From CAYMLL01 sp964390645 (lineage in GTDB: Bacteria > Planctomycetota > UBA8108), in NCBI GenBank assembly GCA_964390645.1, contig CAYMLL010000143.1, positions 1 to 18,649 of the forward strand: a stretch of DNA of 18,649 bases, given 5' to 3'. This document shows, piece by piece, positions 1 to 7,806 of this stretch. Numbering within the stretch: the first letter of the stretch is position 1; every line of letters starts with the position of its first letter. A program made the translations under genes and the position numbers. The notes under the pieces are model-generated. The model did no database searches, had not been told where the DNA came from, and worked only from the letters and a program-made list of their open reading frames with translations.

Positions 1-28
1 GGAGTCGTCGTGACGCGAGAGGCTCGCT

Positions 29-661
29 CTACACCGTGCCGTAGATCCGGTCTCCCGCGTCACCGAGCCCCGGCAGGATGTAGCCGTGCTCATCGAGCCG
101 CTCGTCGATCGCCGCGGTGTAGATCGGCACGTCGGGATGACGTTCGTGAAACGTCGAGACGCCCTCGGGGGCGGCAAGGATGGAGCAGAACTTGATCGAC
201 AGCGGACCGGTGCCGCGGACGCGGTCGACGGCCGCGCACGCGGAGTGACCCGTCGCCAGCATCGGATCGACGACGATGACGTGCCGCTCCGGCATGCAAT
301 CCGGCACCTTGAAGTAGTACTCGACCGCCGTGAGGGTCTGTGGGTCGCGGTAGAGCCCGACGTGCCCGACGCGCGCCGGAGGTAGAATCCGCAGCATGCC
401 GTCGAGGATGCCGTTTCCGGCGCGCAGGATGGACACGAAGACGAGGTGCTCGCTGTCGAGCGTCGGTGCGTCCATCTCCTGCAGCGGCGTCTCGATCCTC
501 TCGTAGGTGAGGGGCAGATCCCGCGTAACCTCGCAGGCGAGGAGCATGCTCATCTCCTGCAGCACGGTTCGAAACTGTCCGCTGCTCGTGTCCTTCCTGC
601 GCAGAACCGTGAGCTTGTGCTGCACGAGCGGATGGTCGATGACATGTACCTGGCTCGACAT
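29..661 (-). CDS. upp: Uracil phosphoribosyltransferase (URC6 role in a URC operon)
   Basis: The 210-residue cytosolic enzyme makes UMP and pyrophosphate from uracil and PRPP. Seen directly: the PRPP-binding loop VVDPMLATGHS at residues 130-140, the segment ILRAGNGI near residues 78-85 (most Upp proteins have a Leu or similar where this has Asn), and the uracil-binding tail GLGDAGDRIYGT at 198-209. Length is normal for the family. The ATG lies 33 bp after the DUF1688 stop, so it is the last gene of the minus-strand operon. Upp is usually read as a salvage enzyme. In the URC route of uracil catabolism, UMP is an established intermediate and a UPRT (Urc6) is required, so its position next to URC1 and URC4 suggests a catabolic role here. 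Whether it also serves general salvage cannot be told from this window. Confidence 0.96.
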   Translation of the reverse strand: MSSQVHVIDHPLVQHKLTVLRRKDTSSGQFRTVLQEMSMLLACEVTRDLPLTYERIETPLQEMDAPTLDSEHLVFVSILRAGNGILDGMLRILPPARVGHVGLYRDPQTLTAVEYYFKVPDCMPERHVIVVDPMLATGHSACAAVDRVRGTGPLSIKFCSILAAPEGVSTFHERHPDVPIYTAAIDERLDEHGYILPGLGDAGDRIYGTV

Positions 662-694
662 GAAGTGGTCTCTTTGCTCTACGTCAGAAATGCG

Positions 695-1906
695 TCAGAA
701 AACGGTGCCGTTCGTGTCGACACGGATCGGTGGTCCTCCGTCCGGTCGCTTCTCTCTGGCGATCTGCCGCCCCGCGCTCCACGTTCCGCCCTCGAGGACG
801 GATGCGAGCGGCAGCTCCCGCGGCGTCTTTCCGAGCGCCGTACGCAGCTTCTCGGCGACGCGGTCGATCAGCGCCACGGTCAGCGCCCGCCACTCGATGA
901 CGACTGCGCTTCCGGGCGAGTGCCGACGCTCGGTGACCTCCGCCTGCTTCGGGACGAGCACGCCACCGTCGACGAGCAACCCCCCGTTGCGATACTCCGC
1001 AAGGGCCGTGAGCTCATCGACGCCGACAACCTCGAAGCCGCCGAACTCGAGCGGCTCGATCAGCGAGTACACGAGCCACTGCGCGATCTTGTGGAAAGGG
1101 ACCAGGCCGCCGGCAGAGTCCGCGGCGGAGACGTCTCCGGGCGGATACCGCCAGACGTCCCCGACACTCTCGCCGTCGACGGACACGCTTCCGTGCCAGA
1201 TCGACCCGATGCCTTCGAGCACCACGCGCAGAATCTGCCCGGCGCGGATCCGGCCGCTCTCGCTGACCGTCTCCAGGACGTCGACGAGCCCGCCGACGCG
1301 ACCCAGCGAGCGAGCTCGAAGCGCCGCGCCCAGCTCGCGCAGTAGCGCGGCGCGACCGTCCAGACCGGCGAGCGGATTCGCGGCGCTCACCTGCAGGCTC
1401 GAGGCGAGAATCTCCGCGTCGATCTCCTCGAGTCTCGAGGCGTCGGCGCGCAGTCTGTCCTCACCGGACGCCGAGAACACCCCGTGCGAGAACATGCGAT
1501 AGCTCGCGACCGCGAGGCCTTCGGAGCGCGACCAGGTCTCTGCAGTCTCGCTCTCCCGGTAGGTCCAGTCCGGGCCCGCCCCCGCATCGAGGAGCACGCT
1601 GGTCGTCACCAAATCTAAGCGGCACCGTGTCCGCTCCAGGTCATCGCGCGGCGCGATCGCCTCGTCGAAGAGCGCGACCCGATCGACGCCGCCGACACGA
1701 AAGTGTCCCCACCGGCTGTGGGTCGGAATCACCAGATCGGGATAGGCCGTCCGCGTCACAGCGAGGACGCGGTCGACCACGTCTTCGAGAGCGTCGAGCC
1801 GCACGTCGAAGTGAGCAAGCTCGCCGGCGAGTCCCTTCTCGAGGAGGCTCTCCGCACACTGACGGATGGTCGCCGGATCTCGCAGCGTCGCGACCACGTC
1901 GGTCAT
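695..1906 (-). CDS. urc4: URC4/Urg3 family protein (DUF1688), uracil catabolism
   Basis: This 403-residue protein is recognised as DUF1688, the family of yeast Urc4 and Aspergillus/fission yeast Urg3. It is genetically required for uracil breakdown, but its chemistry is not established to my knowledge. Family-like features include the N-terminal helical part ATIRQCAESLLEKG, the segment VIPTHSRWGHF and a C-terminal part rich in conserved aliphatic and acidic residues. No signal peptide or membrane helix is seen. An open frame extends further upstream, but it would run deep into URC1. ATG at 1906 is chosen because it sits four bases after the URC1 stop, with GGGAG and GAGGTG just upstream; the adjacent GTG at 1909 is an alternative. 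The tight spacing indicates translational coupling to URC1. Family assignment is by recognition, without an alignment. Confidence 0.9.
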   Translation of the reverse strand: MTDVVATLRDPATIRQCAESLLEKGLAGELAHFDVRLDALEDVVDRVLAVTRTAYPDLVIPTHSRWGHFRVGGVDRVALFDEAIAPRDDLERTRCRLDLVTTSVLLDAGAGPDWTYRESETAETWSRSEGLAVASYRMFSHGVFSASGEDRLRADASRLEEIDAEILASSLQVSAANPLAGLDGRAALLRELGAALRARSLGRVGGLVDVLETVSESGRIRAGQILRVVLEGIGSIWHGSVSVDGESVGDVWRYPPGDVSAADSAGGLVPFHKIAQWLVYSLIEPLEFGGFEVVGVDELTALAEYRNGGLLVDGGVLVPKQAEVTERRHSPGSAVVIEWRALTVALIDRVAEKLRTALGKTPRELPLASVLEGGTWSAGRQIAREKRPDGGPPIRVDTNGTVF

Positions 1907-1910
1907 CACC

Positions 1911-3152
1911 TCAGAACTCCCGGCCCTTGCGCTTCGCGAGGTCCTCAGGGCTGGGCACCTCACCATCCGTGTAGTAGCCGGCGGCCATCTTCGCGTCCAT
2001 CTCGACACGCGCGTCGCCCGGTATCAGCTCCTCGGGGATCCTGACGCGCTCGACGACCTCGATGCCCGACCGCACCACCGCATCGTGCTTCATGTTGCTC
2101 ATCGAGATGAAGCGATCGATGCGCGAGACGCCGAGCCAGTGGAGAGCGTCCGGCATCAGCCGCTGGAAGCGCATGTCCTGCACACCCGCGATGCACTCCG
2201 TGCGCGCGAAGTACTCCTCGGCGCGGTCGCCGCCTTCCTGTCGCTTGCGAGCGTTGTAGACGAGGAACTTCGTCACCTCGCCGAGCGCGCGGCCCTCCTT
2301 GCGAAAGTAGACAATGAGACCGACGCCGCCGGCCTGCGCAGCTCGCACGCACTCCTCGACGCCGTGCGCGAGGTAGGGCCGACAGGTGCAGATATCCGAG
2401 CCGAAGACGTCCGACCCGTTGCACTCGTCGTGAACGCGAACCGTCAACTTGGCGCCGGGATCGGAGATCCTGTCCGGGTCGCCGAAGATGTACGCGGTCA
2501 TGCCTCCGATCGGGGGCAGGAAGATACTGAGGTCGCCGCGGGTCACCAGCTCGGTGAACATGCCACCGGTCTGCTCGAAGAGGACTCGGCGCAGCTCGCT
2601 CTCCTCGATCTCGAAGCGCTTTGCAACGCCCGGCAGGTACCAGACGGGCTCGAAGGCCGCCTTGGTCACCTTGCACTCGCCGCCCGTGTCGAGGAGGTCG
2701 CCGTCCGGCTCGAGCCGGCCGGCCTCCACGGCCTCGCGCAACTCCGGCATATGGAGATGCGCCCTGGTGACGGCGATGGTCGGGCGGATGTCGATTCCGG
2801 CGGCGATCTCGTCCGCGAAGACGTCGCCCACGGTGGCCCCGAAGGGATCGATGGCGACGATCTTCTCCACGTCGAACCAGCTCGGATGCGGCCCGATGAG
2901 CTGCCACGGAGAGGTGTCGGTGAGATCGGCGCGGTGATCGGCATCAAGCAGCCCGGCCGCGACCGCGAGCGCGCGATACACGGAGTACGAGCCCATGTGC
3001 GTACCGATCGCGTTGCGATTCGACGGATCGGTCAACGTCCCGACGACCGGGCCTCGCTCCCTGGCAGTCGCCGCGCCCCAACGGATCTTCGGTGAGTCGT
3101 TCTCACCGGGATGAGAGGTGAGACGGATGTGTTTGGGATTCTTGTCGGTCAT
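1911..3152 (-). CDS. urc1: URC1-type GTP cyclohydrolase II-like protein
   Basis: This 413-residue protein has a roughly 190-residue N-terminal extension followed by a GTP cyclohydrolase II-like domain. The zinc-ligand pattern Cys-x10-Cys-x-Cys is intact at C244, C255 and C257 (DECNGSDVFGSDICTC). The catalytic-loop region RKEGRALGEVTKF starts near 284; classical RibA reads EGRGIGL there. In the yeast URC pathway, Urc1 acts after uracil is converted to UMP and is thought to open the pyrimidine ring, analogous to imidazole-ring opening of GTP by RibA. A riboflavin role is unlikely: the extension is not a RibB (DHBP synthase) domain, no rib genes are nearby, and DUF1688 and UPRT follow directly. 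The ATG at 3152 is nine bases after the dehydrogenase stop. Automated annotation would probably call it ribA. Confidence 0.92.
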   Translation of the reverse strand: MTDKNPKHIRLTSHPGENDSPKIRWGAATARERGPVVGTLTDPSNRNAIGTHMGSYSVYRALAVAAGLLDADHRADLTDTSPWQLIGPHPSWFDVEKIVAIDPFGATVGDVFADEIAAGIDIRPTIAVTRAHLHMPELREAVEAGRLEPDGDLLDTGGECKVTKAAFEPVWYLPGVAKRFEIEESELRRVLFEQTGGMFTELVTRGDLSIFLPPIGGMTAYIFGDPDRISDPGAKLTVRVHDECNGSDVFGSDICTCRPYLAHGVEECVRAAQAGGVGLIVYFRKEGRALGEVTKFLVYNARKRQEGGDRAEEYFARTECIAGVQDMRFQRLMPDALHWLGVSRIDRFISMSNMKHDAVVRSGIEVVERVRIPEELIPGDARVEMDAKMAAGYYTDGEVPSPEDLAKRKGREF

Positions 3153-3161
3153 GACGGTCGC

Positions 3162-4646
3162 TCAGGACATCCAGCCCGCGTCGGGCTGTGTCTCCCACTT
3201 GCTCGTGATCTTCTTCAGGTAAGTCCACAGCTCGACGCCCCCGCGCCCTGTGATGTCGCCGCCGCCGCATCGCGACGACTTCGTTCCCCCGAAGGAGAAC
3301 GGCTCACGCGGCACCGGCACACCGACGTTGACCCCGACCATACCGCTGGAGGAGCGCTGCGCAACATGACGCGCGACCGCCCCGCTGCGAGTGAACACGG
3401 ACGTCGCGTTTCCGTAGCCGCTGCGCTTCTCGAGCTCGATCGCCTCGCCGACGTTCGACACTCGAACGATCGTCAGCACCGGTCCGAACAGCTCGCGCGT
3501 CGCGCAGTCCAGATCGGGCTCGGCGCGGTCGAACACCGTCGGGCCGATCCAGTTGCCACCGGCGAGCTCCCCGGGCACGTCCGCACCTCGTCCGTCCAGC
3601 CGCACCTCGACGCCATCTCGCGCCGCCCGGTCGATCGCCGCCTCGATTCGCTCGAGCGCAGCACGGTCGATGATCGCCCCCATGTCGACACCGGTACGGA
3701 TCTTCCCTGCGCGCTCGACGACGTGATCGATGATCTCGTCCACGTCGCCCACCGCGACCATCAGGCTCGCCGCCATGCAACGCTGCCCCGCGCAACCGGT
3801 GAAGGAGCTGACGACCCCGTCGACGGCGAGGTCGTGGTCCGCGTCCGGAACCACGATGATGCGGTTCTTCGCGCCACCGAGCGCCAGCGATCGCTTGCCG
3901 AGAGCCGTCGCCCGCGTGTAAACCGAGCGAGCCACAGCGCTCGAGCCGACAAATCCGACGCACCCGACATCGGGGTGATCGACCAGCGCCTCGACCGCCT
4001 CACGACCGCCGTTGACGACCGAGAAGACGCCCGGCGGGAAGCCCGCATCCATCATCAGCCCGCCGAGTCGACACGCGGTGAACGGCACCTTCTCCGACGG
4101 CTTGAGCACGAACGCGTTCCCCAGCGTCACCGCGAGCGGGAACATCCACATCGGCACCATCGCCGGAAAGTTGAACGGCGTGATGCCCGCCACGACCCCG
4201 ATCGGCTCGCGACGAAGCTCGCAGGTGACGCCGCGGCTGACCTCGAGCGCCCCGCCGTCATCGAGGTTCTGAAGGCTCAGCGCGTACTCGACAACCTCGA
4301 TGCCCTTCAAGATGCCCGCCCTGGCCTCACCGTCGGTCTTGCCTGACTCCCGCGACACCGCGCTCGCCAGCCCGTCGATATCCGCCAGAACGAGCTCGCG
4401 AAAACGAAAGAGCAGCTGCGTACGCTCCTTCAGCGGCACGAGTCGCCACTGTTCGACCGCCCGTCGGGCAGCCTCGACAGCGCCCGCCACGTCGGCGGCC
4501 GACGACCGCGGCACGTTGCCGATGACCGCCCCCGTTGACGGGCTGGTGACATCGATGCGCCCGACACCGGCCGGGTCGACCCAGGAACCCCCGACGAGGT
4601 TGCGGACCCTCTCGTTCCCGGAAGCTCTGTCGATCGGGTCCGTCAC
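3162..4646 (-). CDS. mmsA: CoA-acylating (methyl)malonate-semialdehyde dehydrogenase
   Basis: This 494-residue aldehyde dehydrogenase belongs to the MmsA/IolA group. Visible motifs are TPFNFPAMVPMWMFP at about 156-170 (oxyanion Asn159), LKPSEKVP near 181 (NAD-binding Lys), GGAKNRIIVVPDAD at 257-270 where ordinary ALDHs carry the general-base Glu, and FTGCAGQRCMA with the catalytic Cys290. The family converts methylmalonate or malonate semialdehyde, NAD and CoA to propionyl- or acetyl-CoA with loss of CO2. The frame is open to 4748, but that extension lies inside the deaminase gene. The GTG at 4646 overlaps the deaminase stop by four bases (GTGA) and gives a normal family N-terminus (NLVGGSWVDP). 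In this operon the likely substrate is malonate semialdehyde from uracil breakdown. That is inference; valine or inositol degradation are the other known family roles. Confidence 0.92.
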   Translation of the reverse strand: MTDPIDRASGNERVRNLVGGSWVDPAGVGRIDVTSPSTGAVIGNVPRSSAADVAGAVEAARRAVEQWRLVPLKERTQLLFRFRELVLADIDGLASAVSRESGKTDGEARAGILKGIEVVEYALSLQNLDDGGALEVSRGVTCELRREPIGVVAGITPFNFPAMVPMWMFPLAVTLGNAFVLKPSEKVPFTACRLGGLMMDAGFPPGVFSVVNGGREAVEALVDHPDVGCVGFVGSSAVARSVYTRATALGKRSLALGGAKNRIIVVPDADHDLAVDGVVSSFTGCAGQRCMAASLMVAVGDVDEIIDHVVERAGKIRTGVDMGAIIDRAALERIEAAIDRAARDGVEVRLDGRGADVPGELAGGNWIGPTVFDRAEPDLDCATRELFGPVLTIVRVSNVGEAIELEKRSGYGNATSVFTRSGAVARHVAQRSSSGMVGVNVGVPVPREPFSFGGTKSSRCGGGDITGRGGVELWTYLKKITSKWETQPDAGWMS

Positions 4647-5122
4647 TGACCGATGTCTTCCGCCCAGAGGTCGGGCTTCTCGAGCTGCATCCGCTCCATC
4701 AGGTCGACGCAGCGCTGGTCGTCGAGCACGCGGACGTCGATGCCGCAACGACGCATCCAGTCCTCGGCCCCCAGGAAAGTGCGGTTCTCACCGACGACGA
4801 CGCGCGGGATTTTGAAGAGGATCGTCGTGCCCGAACACATCGGACAGGGACTCAACGTCGAGACGAGAGTCAGGCGCCCCCAGTCGCGTCGGCGGCCGGC
4901 GGCACGGACACAGACCACCTCCGCGTGGGCGGTCGGGTCACCGGACTGTACCCGCTCGTTATGCCCCCGCGCCACGACATCGCCACTCTCGTCGACCAGC
5001 ACCGACCCGATCGGAATGCCGCCCTCGTCCCAGGACGTCTCGGCCTCGGCGATCGCCTCCTGCAGCCAGACGCGGGCGGCGTCCGCATGCGGGGCAGGGA
5101 ATCCGGCACTCGACTCGGTCAT
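4643..5122 (-). CDS. Cytosine deaminase, yeast Fcy1-like CDA fold
   Basis: This 159-residue zinc-dependent deaminase should hydrolyse cytosine to uracil and ammonia. The zinc site is complete: HAE at 66-68 (ligand His66, proton shuttle Glu68) and PCPMC with Cys93 and Cys96. Features particular to yeast cytosine deaminase Fcy1 are also present: EGGIPIG at 33-39, RGHN ending at Asn55, GENRTF with Phe116, and the C-terminal W153-x-x-D156-I-G tail. That tail matches the Fcy1 residues closing over the base. E. coli CodA is an unrelated amidohydrolase, so this is the fungal-type solution in a bacterium. The protein lacks the features expected of TadA, which belongs to the same superfamily. It is the first gene of the minus-strand operon, with AGGA eight bases before the ATG. 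Guanine or other base deaminase activity cannot be excluded. Confidence 0.88.
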   Translation of the reverse strand: MTESSAGFPAPHADAARVWLQEAIAEAETSWDEGGIPIGSVLVDESGDVVARGHNERVQSGDPTAHAEVVCVRAAGRRRDWGRLTLVSTLSPCPMCSGTTILFKIPRVVVGENRTFLGAEDWMRRCGIDVRVLDDQRCVDLMERMQLEKPDLWAEDIGQ

Positions 5123-5215
5123 GGTGACGATCCTGGAGAGATCACGAGGGCTGTTCGGCTATCGACTCTATCGTCCGTGGCGCCCGCCAGGTTGAATCGA
5201 CGCCCGGCTCCCGGC

Positions 5216-5244
5216 ATTATCGGATCCGCTCGCTGTAACACGAG
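5216..5244 (-). promoter_or_regulatory. Candidate promoter of the pyrimidine-catabolic operon
   Basis: A GATAAT -10-like box reads on the minus strand at 5221-5216, which would give a leader of roughly 90 nt before the deaminase ATG at 5122. At 17-bp spacing the -35 position has no good TTGACA match. The assignment therefore rests on the -10 box, its place upstream of the first gene and its overlap with an inverted repeat. Confidence 0.25.
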
Positions 5245-5246
5245 CG
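5227..5246. promoter_or_regulatory. Inverted repeat in the divergent control region
   Basis: A perfect 6-bp inverted repeat, CGCTCG at 5227-5232 and CGAGCG at 5241-5246, is separated by 8 bp in the 272-bp gap between the divergent deaminase and DUF1592 genes. It lies where the -35 and spacer of the candidate GATAAT promoter would be, a normal place for a repressor operator. Arms this short arise often by chance in GC-rich DNA. No regulator gene is adjacent. Confidence 0.25.
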
Positions 5247-5394
5247 ACGGCACCGGCTCACGAGATCTCGGGAGTCCGCTCGACCCGGTCGCGGTGGAAC
5301 GGATTGCCCTGGGGACCTAGCACCGGCTGCCGTAAGATGGAGACGTCACGGCAGCTGCCACGGAAGTCCGAGCAACAACCGCCTTCTTCCAGAG

Positions 5395-7806
5395 ATGCCA
5401 GCAAGAACGCCCTCGAATCGACGATGTCCGCGGAGCACTCCGCCCGCCGGACTGCTCACGCTGTCGATCGTGCTCTGGCCGTGGTCGTGGACGGTCCGCG
5501 CCGACCCGCCCGTGCGGACCCCGCCCGAGGCCACCGCATCCCACGATGACCTGTCCTACGGGGAGCATGCGGTGCCGCTCATCCAAGAGTACTGCAAGCC
5601 CTGCCACAACGAGCGGCGCGCGCGAGCCAAGCTCGACCTCGGCTCCTTCCGGACGACGGACTCGGTTCTGAAGAACCGCAAGATCTTCGGTGCCGTCCTC
5701 GAGATGCTGCGCCAGCGGAAGATGCCACCCAAGAAGGCGGACCAGCCGTCGGAGACCGAACGCGGCCGCCTGATCGACATCATCACAGCGGAGCTCGATC
5801 GATTCGACTGCTCCGGCAGCGTCGACCCCGCCCCACCGACCCTCCGCCTACTCAACGCGACCGAGTACCGCAACACGGTGCGCGATCTCGTCGGCGTCGA
5901 CTACGAGTCGGCGGCCGACTTTCCTGCTGACGAGATCGGCTACGGTTTCGACAACATCGGCGATGTGCTGTCGATTCCGCCGCTCCTCTTCGAGAAGTAC
6001 CTCGACGCCTCGGAAGAGATCATCGACCGCGCCTTCGGAAAAACCGCCGCGAACGCTCGCGAACCGCTACGATTCGAGGCCGAGAAGGTAGAGGTGGGGA
6101 ACGAGAAGGCGACGCCTGATACGGCCGTCATCGGCACCGGGGCTCTCGGTATTTTCCGGGAGAGGTCGATCGCGACGAGGTGCGACTTCCCCGTCGACGG
6201 CCAGTACCTGCTGCGCGCCCGCGCCTACGGCGACCAGGCGGGACCCGAAGCGCCGCAGATGGCGTTTCTCATCGACGACGAGCAGGTCGGAGTCGTCGAG
6301 GTGCCGGCGCTGCGGAAGGAGCCGCAGGTTTACGAGGTGCGCGTGAACATCAAGGCGGGAACGCGGAGCTTCGGCGTCGCCTACCTGAACAACTACAACA
6401 ACCGCACCTCGAAGGACCCGGAGCTTCGCGGAGACCGCAACCTCATCGTCGACTGGTTCGAGCGACAGCTGGCAACGTCGAAGAAGGCACGAAAGGTCGA
6501 CGAACGTATCTTCGTCGTCCCGCCCTACAACTCCGAGGGCCGCCCGCAGCTCGCGAACATCCGGACCATCGTCGAGACCTTCATGAGGCGCGCGTATCGC
6601 CGCCCCGTGAGTGACGAGGAGGCAGATCGCCTGCTCGAGCTCGGACGGCGCGCCTTCCGCGGAGGAAACTCGCTCGACGAGTCGATCCAGCTGATGCTGA
6701 AGGCCGTTCTCGTCTCACCGCACTTTCTTTTCCGGGTCGAGATCGACGCCGGCCCCGACGACCCGAACACGGCACACCCCGTCAGCCAGTACGAGCTCGC
6801 GACGCGACTGTCCTACTTCCTGTGGAGCACGATGCCCGACGACGAGCTGCTCTGGCTCGCTGACGTCGGCAAGCTCTCGGAGGACGCGGTCCTTGATGGA
6901 CAGGCGCGACGCATGCTGCAGGACGCCCGCTCCCGCGCCTTCATCGAGAACTTCGCCGGACAGTGGCTACAGACTCGCTTTCTCGACGGCGTCACGCCCG
7001 ACCCGACGCGCTTCCCGCAGTACGACGAGAGGCTCCGCGACTCGATGCGGGAGGAGACCTACCGCTTCGTCGAGACCGTTGTCCGCGAGAATCGCAGTCT
7101 CCTCGAGCTGCTCGATGCCGACTTCACCTTCGTCGACGAGCGTCTGGCGAAGCACTATCGGCTCGAAGGTGTGAAGGGCGAGGAGTTCCGCCGCGTGTCC
7201 CTCGCCGACAGCCCGCTCGGCGGAGTGCTGACACAGGCAAGCGTGTTGACCTTGACATCGTACCCGACGCGCACCTCTCCGGTTCTTCGCGGCAAGTGGA
7301 TCCTCGACCGCATCCTCGGCACGCCGCCGCCGCCGCCGCCGCCGGACGCCGGCGAGCTCAGCGAGGCGCCTGAGGCAATTCTCGCGGGATCGCTGCGTCA
7401 GCGGCTGGAAAAACACCGGACGGACGCCAACTGCGCCGTCTGTCACGACAAGCTCGATCCCCTCGGCTTCGGCTTCGAGAACTTCGACGCGATCGGCAGG
7501 TGGCGAGAGTCGGACGGCAAGTTCCTGATCGATGCGTCCGCGTCGCTTCCCGACGGCCGCGAGTTCAACGGCCCGCGAGAGCTCAAGAAGCTCCTCGCCG
7601 GGCAGAAGGACCCGTTCGCACGCGCCCTCGCCGGGCAGCTGTTGACATACGCTCTCGGACGCGGGCTCCAGTACTACGACAAGTGTGCCATCGACCAGAT
7701 CGTCGACAGGACGTCCAGGAGCGGTTACAAGATGAGCGAGTTGATCCTGGCCGTCGTGCAGACCGAGCCGTTCCGGATGCGGCGTGGCGGGGGAGCGAGA
7801 CGATGA
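5395..7806 (+). CDS. Secreted DUF1592 protein with planctomycete-type cytochrome c motifs
   Basis: This 803-residue exported protein has an N-terminal signal (hydrophobic core LLTLSIVLWPWSW at about 20-32, cleavage probably near VRADPP). The domains I recognise in order are: a PSCyt1-like domain with haem motif CKPCH at 67-71; DUF1587 with LLNATEYRNTVRDLVG at 152-167; a carbohydrate-binding-like beta region at about 225-335; DUF1595/DUF1592 at about 385-640, ending in GTPPPPPPP; DUF1588 with a second haem motif CAVCH at 680-684 followed by KLDPLGFGFENFDAIG; and DUF1585 at the C-terminus. This architecture is typical of Planctomycetota and some Acidobacteriota and Myxococcota, where it is almost always paired with DUF1552. 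Its substrate is unknown; the two CxxCH motifs suggest extracytoplasmic electron transfer. It overlaps the next gene by four bases (ATGA), so the pair is translationally coupled. Confidence 0.95.
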   Translation: MPARTPSNRRCPRSTPPAGLLTLSIVLWPWSWTVRADPPVRTPPEATASHDDLSYGEHAVPLIQEYCKPCHNERRARAKLDLGSFRTTDSVLKNRKIFGAVLEMLRQRKMPPKKADQPSETERGRLIDIITAELDRFDCSGSVDPAPPTLRLLNATEYRNTVRDLVGVDYESAADFPADEIGYGFDNIGDVLSIPPLLFEKYLDASEEIIDRAFGKTAANAREPLRFEAEKVEVGNEKATPDTAVIGTGALGIFRERSIATRCDFPVDGQYLLRARAYGDQAGPEAPQMAFLIDDEQVGVVEVPALRKEPQVYEVRVNIKAGTRSFGVAYLNNYNNRTSKDPELRGDRNLIVDWFERQLATSKKARKVDERIFVVPPYNSEGRPQLANIRTIVETFMRRAYRRPVSDEEADRLLELGRRAFRGGNSLDESIQLMLKAVLVSPHFLFRVEIDAGPDDPNTAHPVSQYELATRLSYFLWSTMPDDELLWLADVGKLSEDAVLDGQARRMLQDARSRAFIENFAGQWLQTRFLDGVTPDPTRFPQYDERLRDSMREETYRFVETVVRENRSLLELLDADFTFVDERLAKHYRLEGVKGEEFRRVSLADSPLGGVLTQASVLTLTSYPTRTSPVLRGKWILDRILGTPPPPPPPDAGELSEAPEAILAGSLRQRLEKHRTDANCAVCHDKLDPLGFGFENFDAIGRWRESDGKFLIDASASLPDGREFNGPRELKKLLAGQKDPFARALAGQLLTYALGRGLQYYDKCAIDQIVDRTSRSGYKMSELILAVVQTEPFRMRRGGGARR
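7324..7344 (+). repeat. (CCG)7 trinucleotide tract encoding polyproline
   Basis: Seven perfect CCG codons encode Pro644-650 of the DUF1592 protein, in the GTPPPPPPP linker between the DUF1592 and DUF1588 domains. A proline run at this place is usual for the family. The perfect codon tract makes its length potentially variable by slippage. Confidence 0.9.

Noticed and set aside
682..701. Nine-base direct repeat CGTCAGAAA between URC4 and upp
   Set aside because: It is too short to exceed chance and partly lies in the URC4 stop region. No regulatory meaning can be supported.
446..1502. Two long plus-strand open frames opposite the upp/URC4 region
   Set aside because: They are antisense shadows of recognised genes in GC-rich DNA, with Arg/Ser/Pro-rich low-complexity products and no domain.
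1911..3152. Riboflavin-pathway ribA
   Set aside because: The zinc motif is RibA-like, but the N-terminal extension is not RibB, no rib genes are near, and the gene sits between the dehydrogenase and DUF1688 as in URC loci.
4643..5122. tRNA adenosine deaminase TadA
   Set aside because: The C-terminal W-x-x-D-I-G tail and GENxxF are yeast cytosine deaminase features, and the operon concerns pyrimidine bases.
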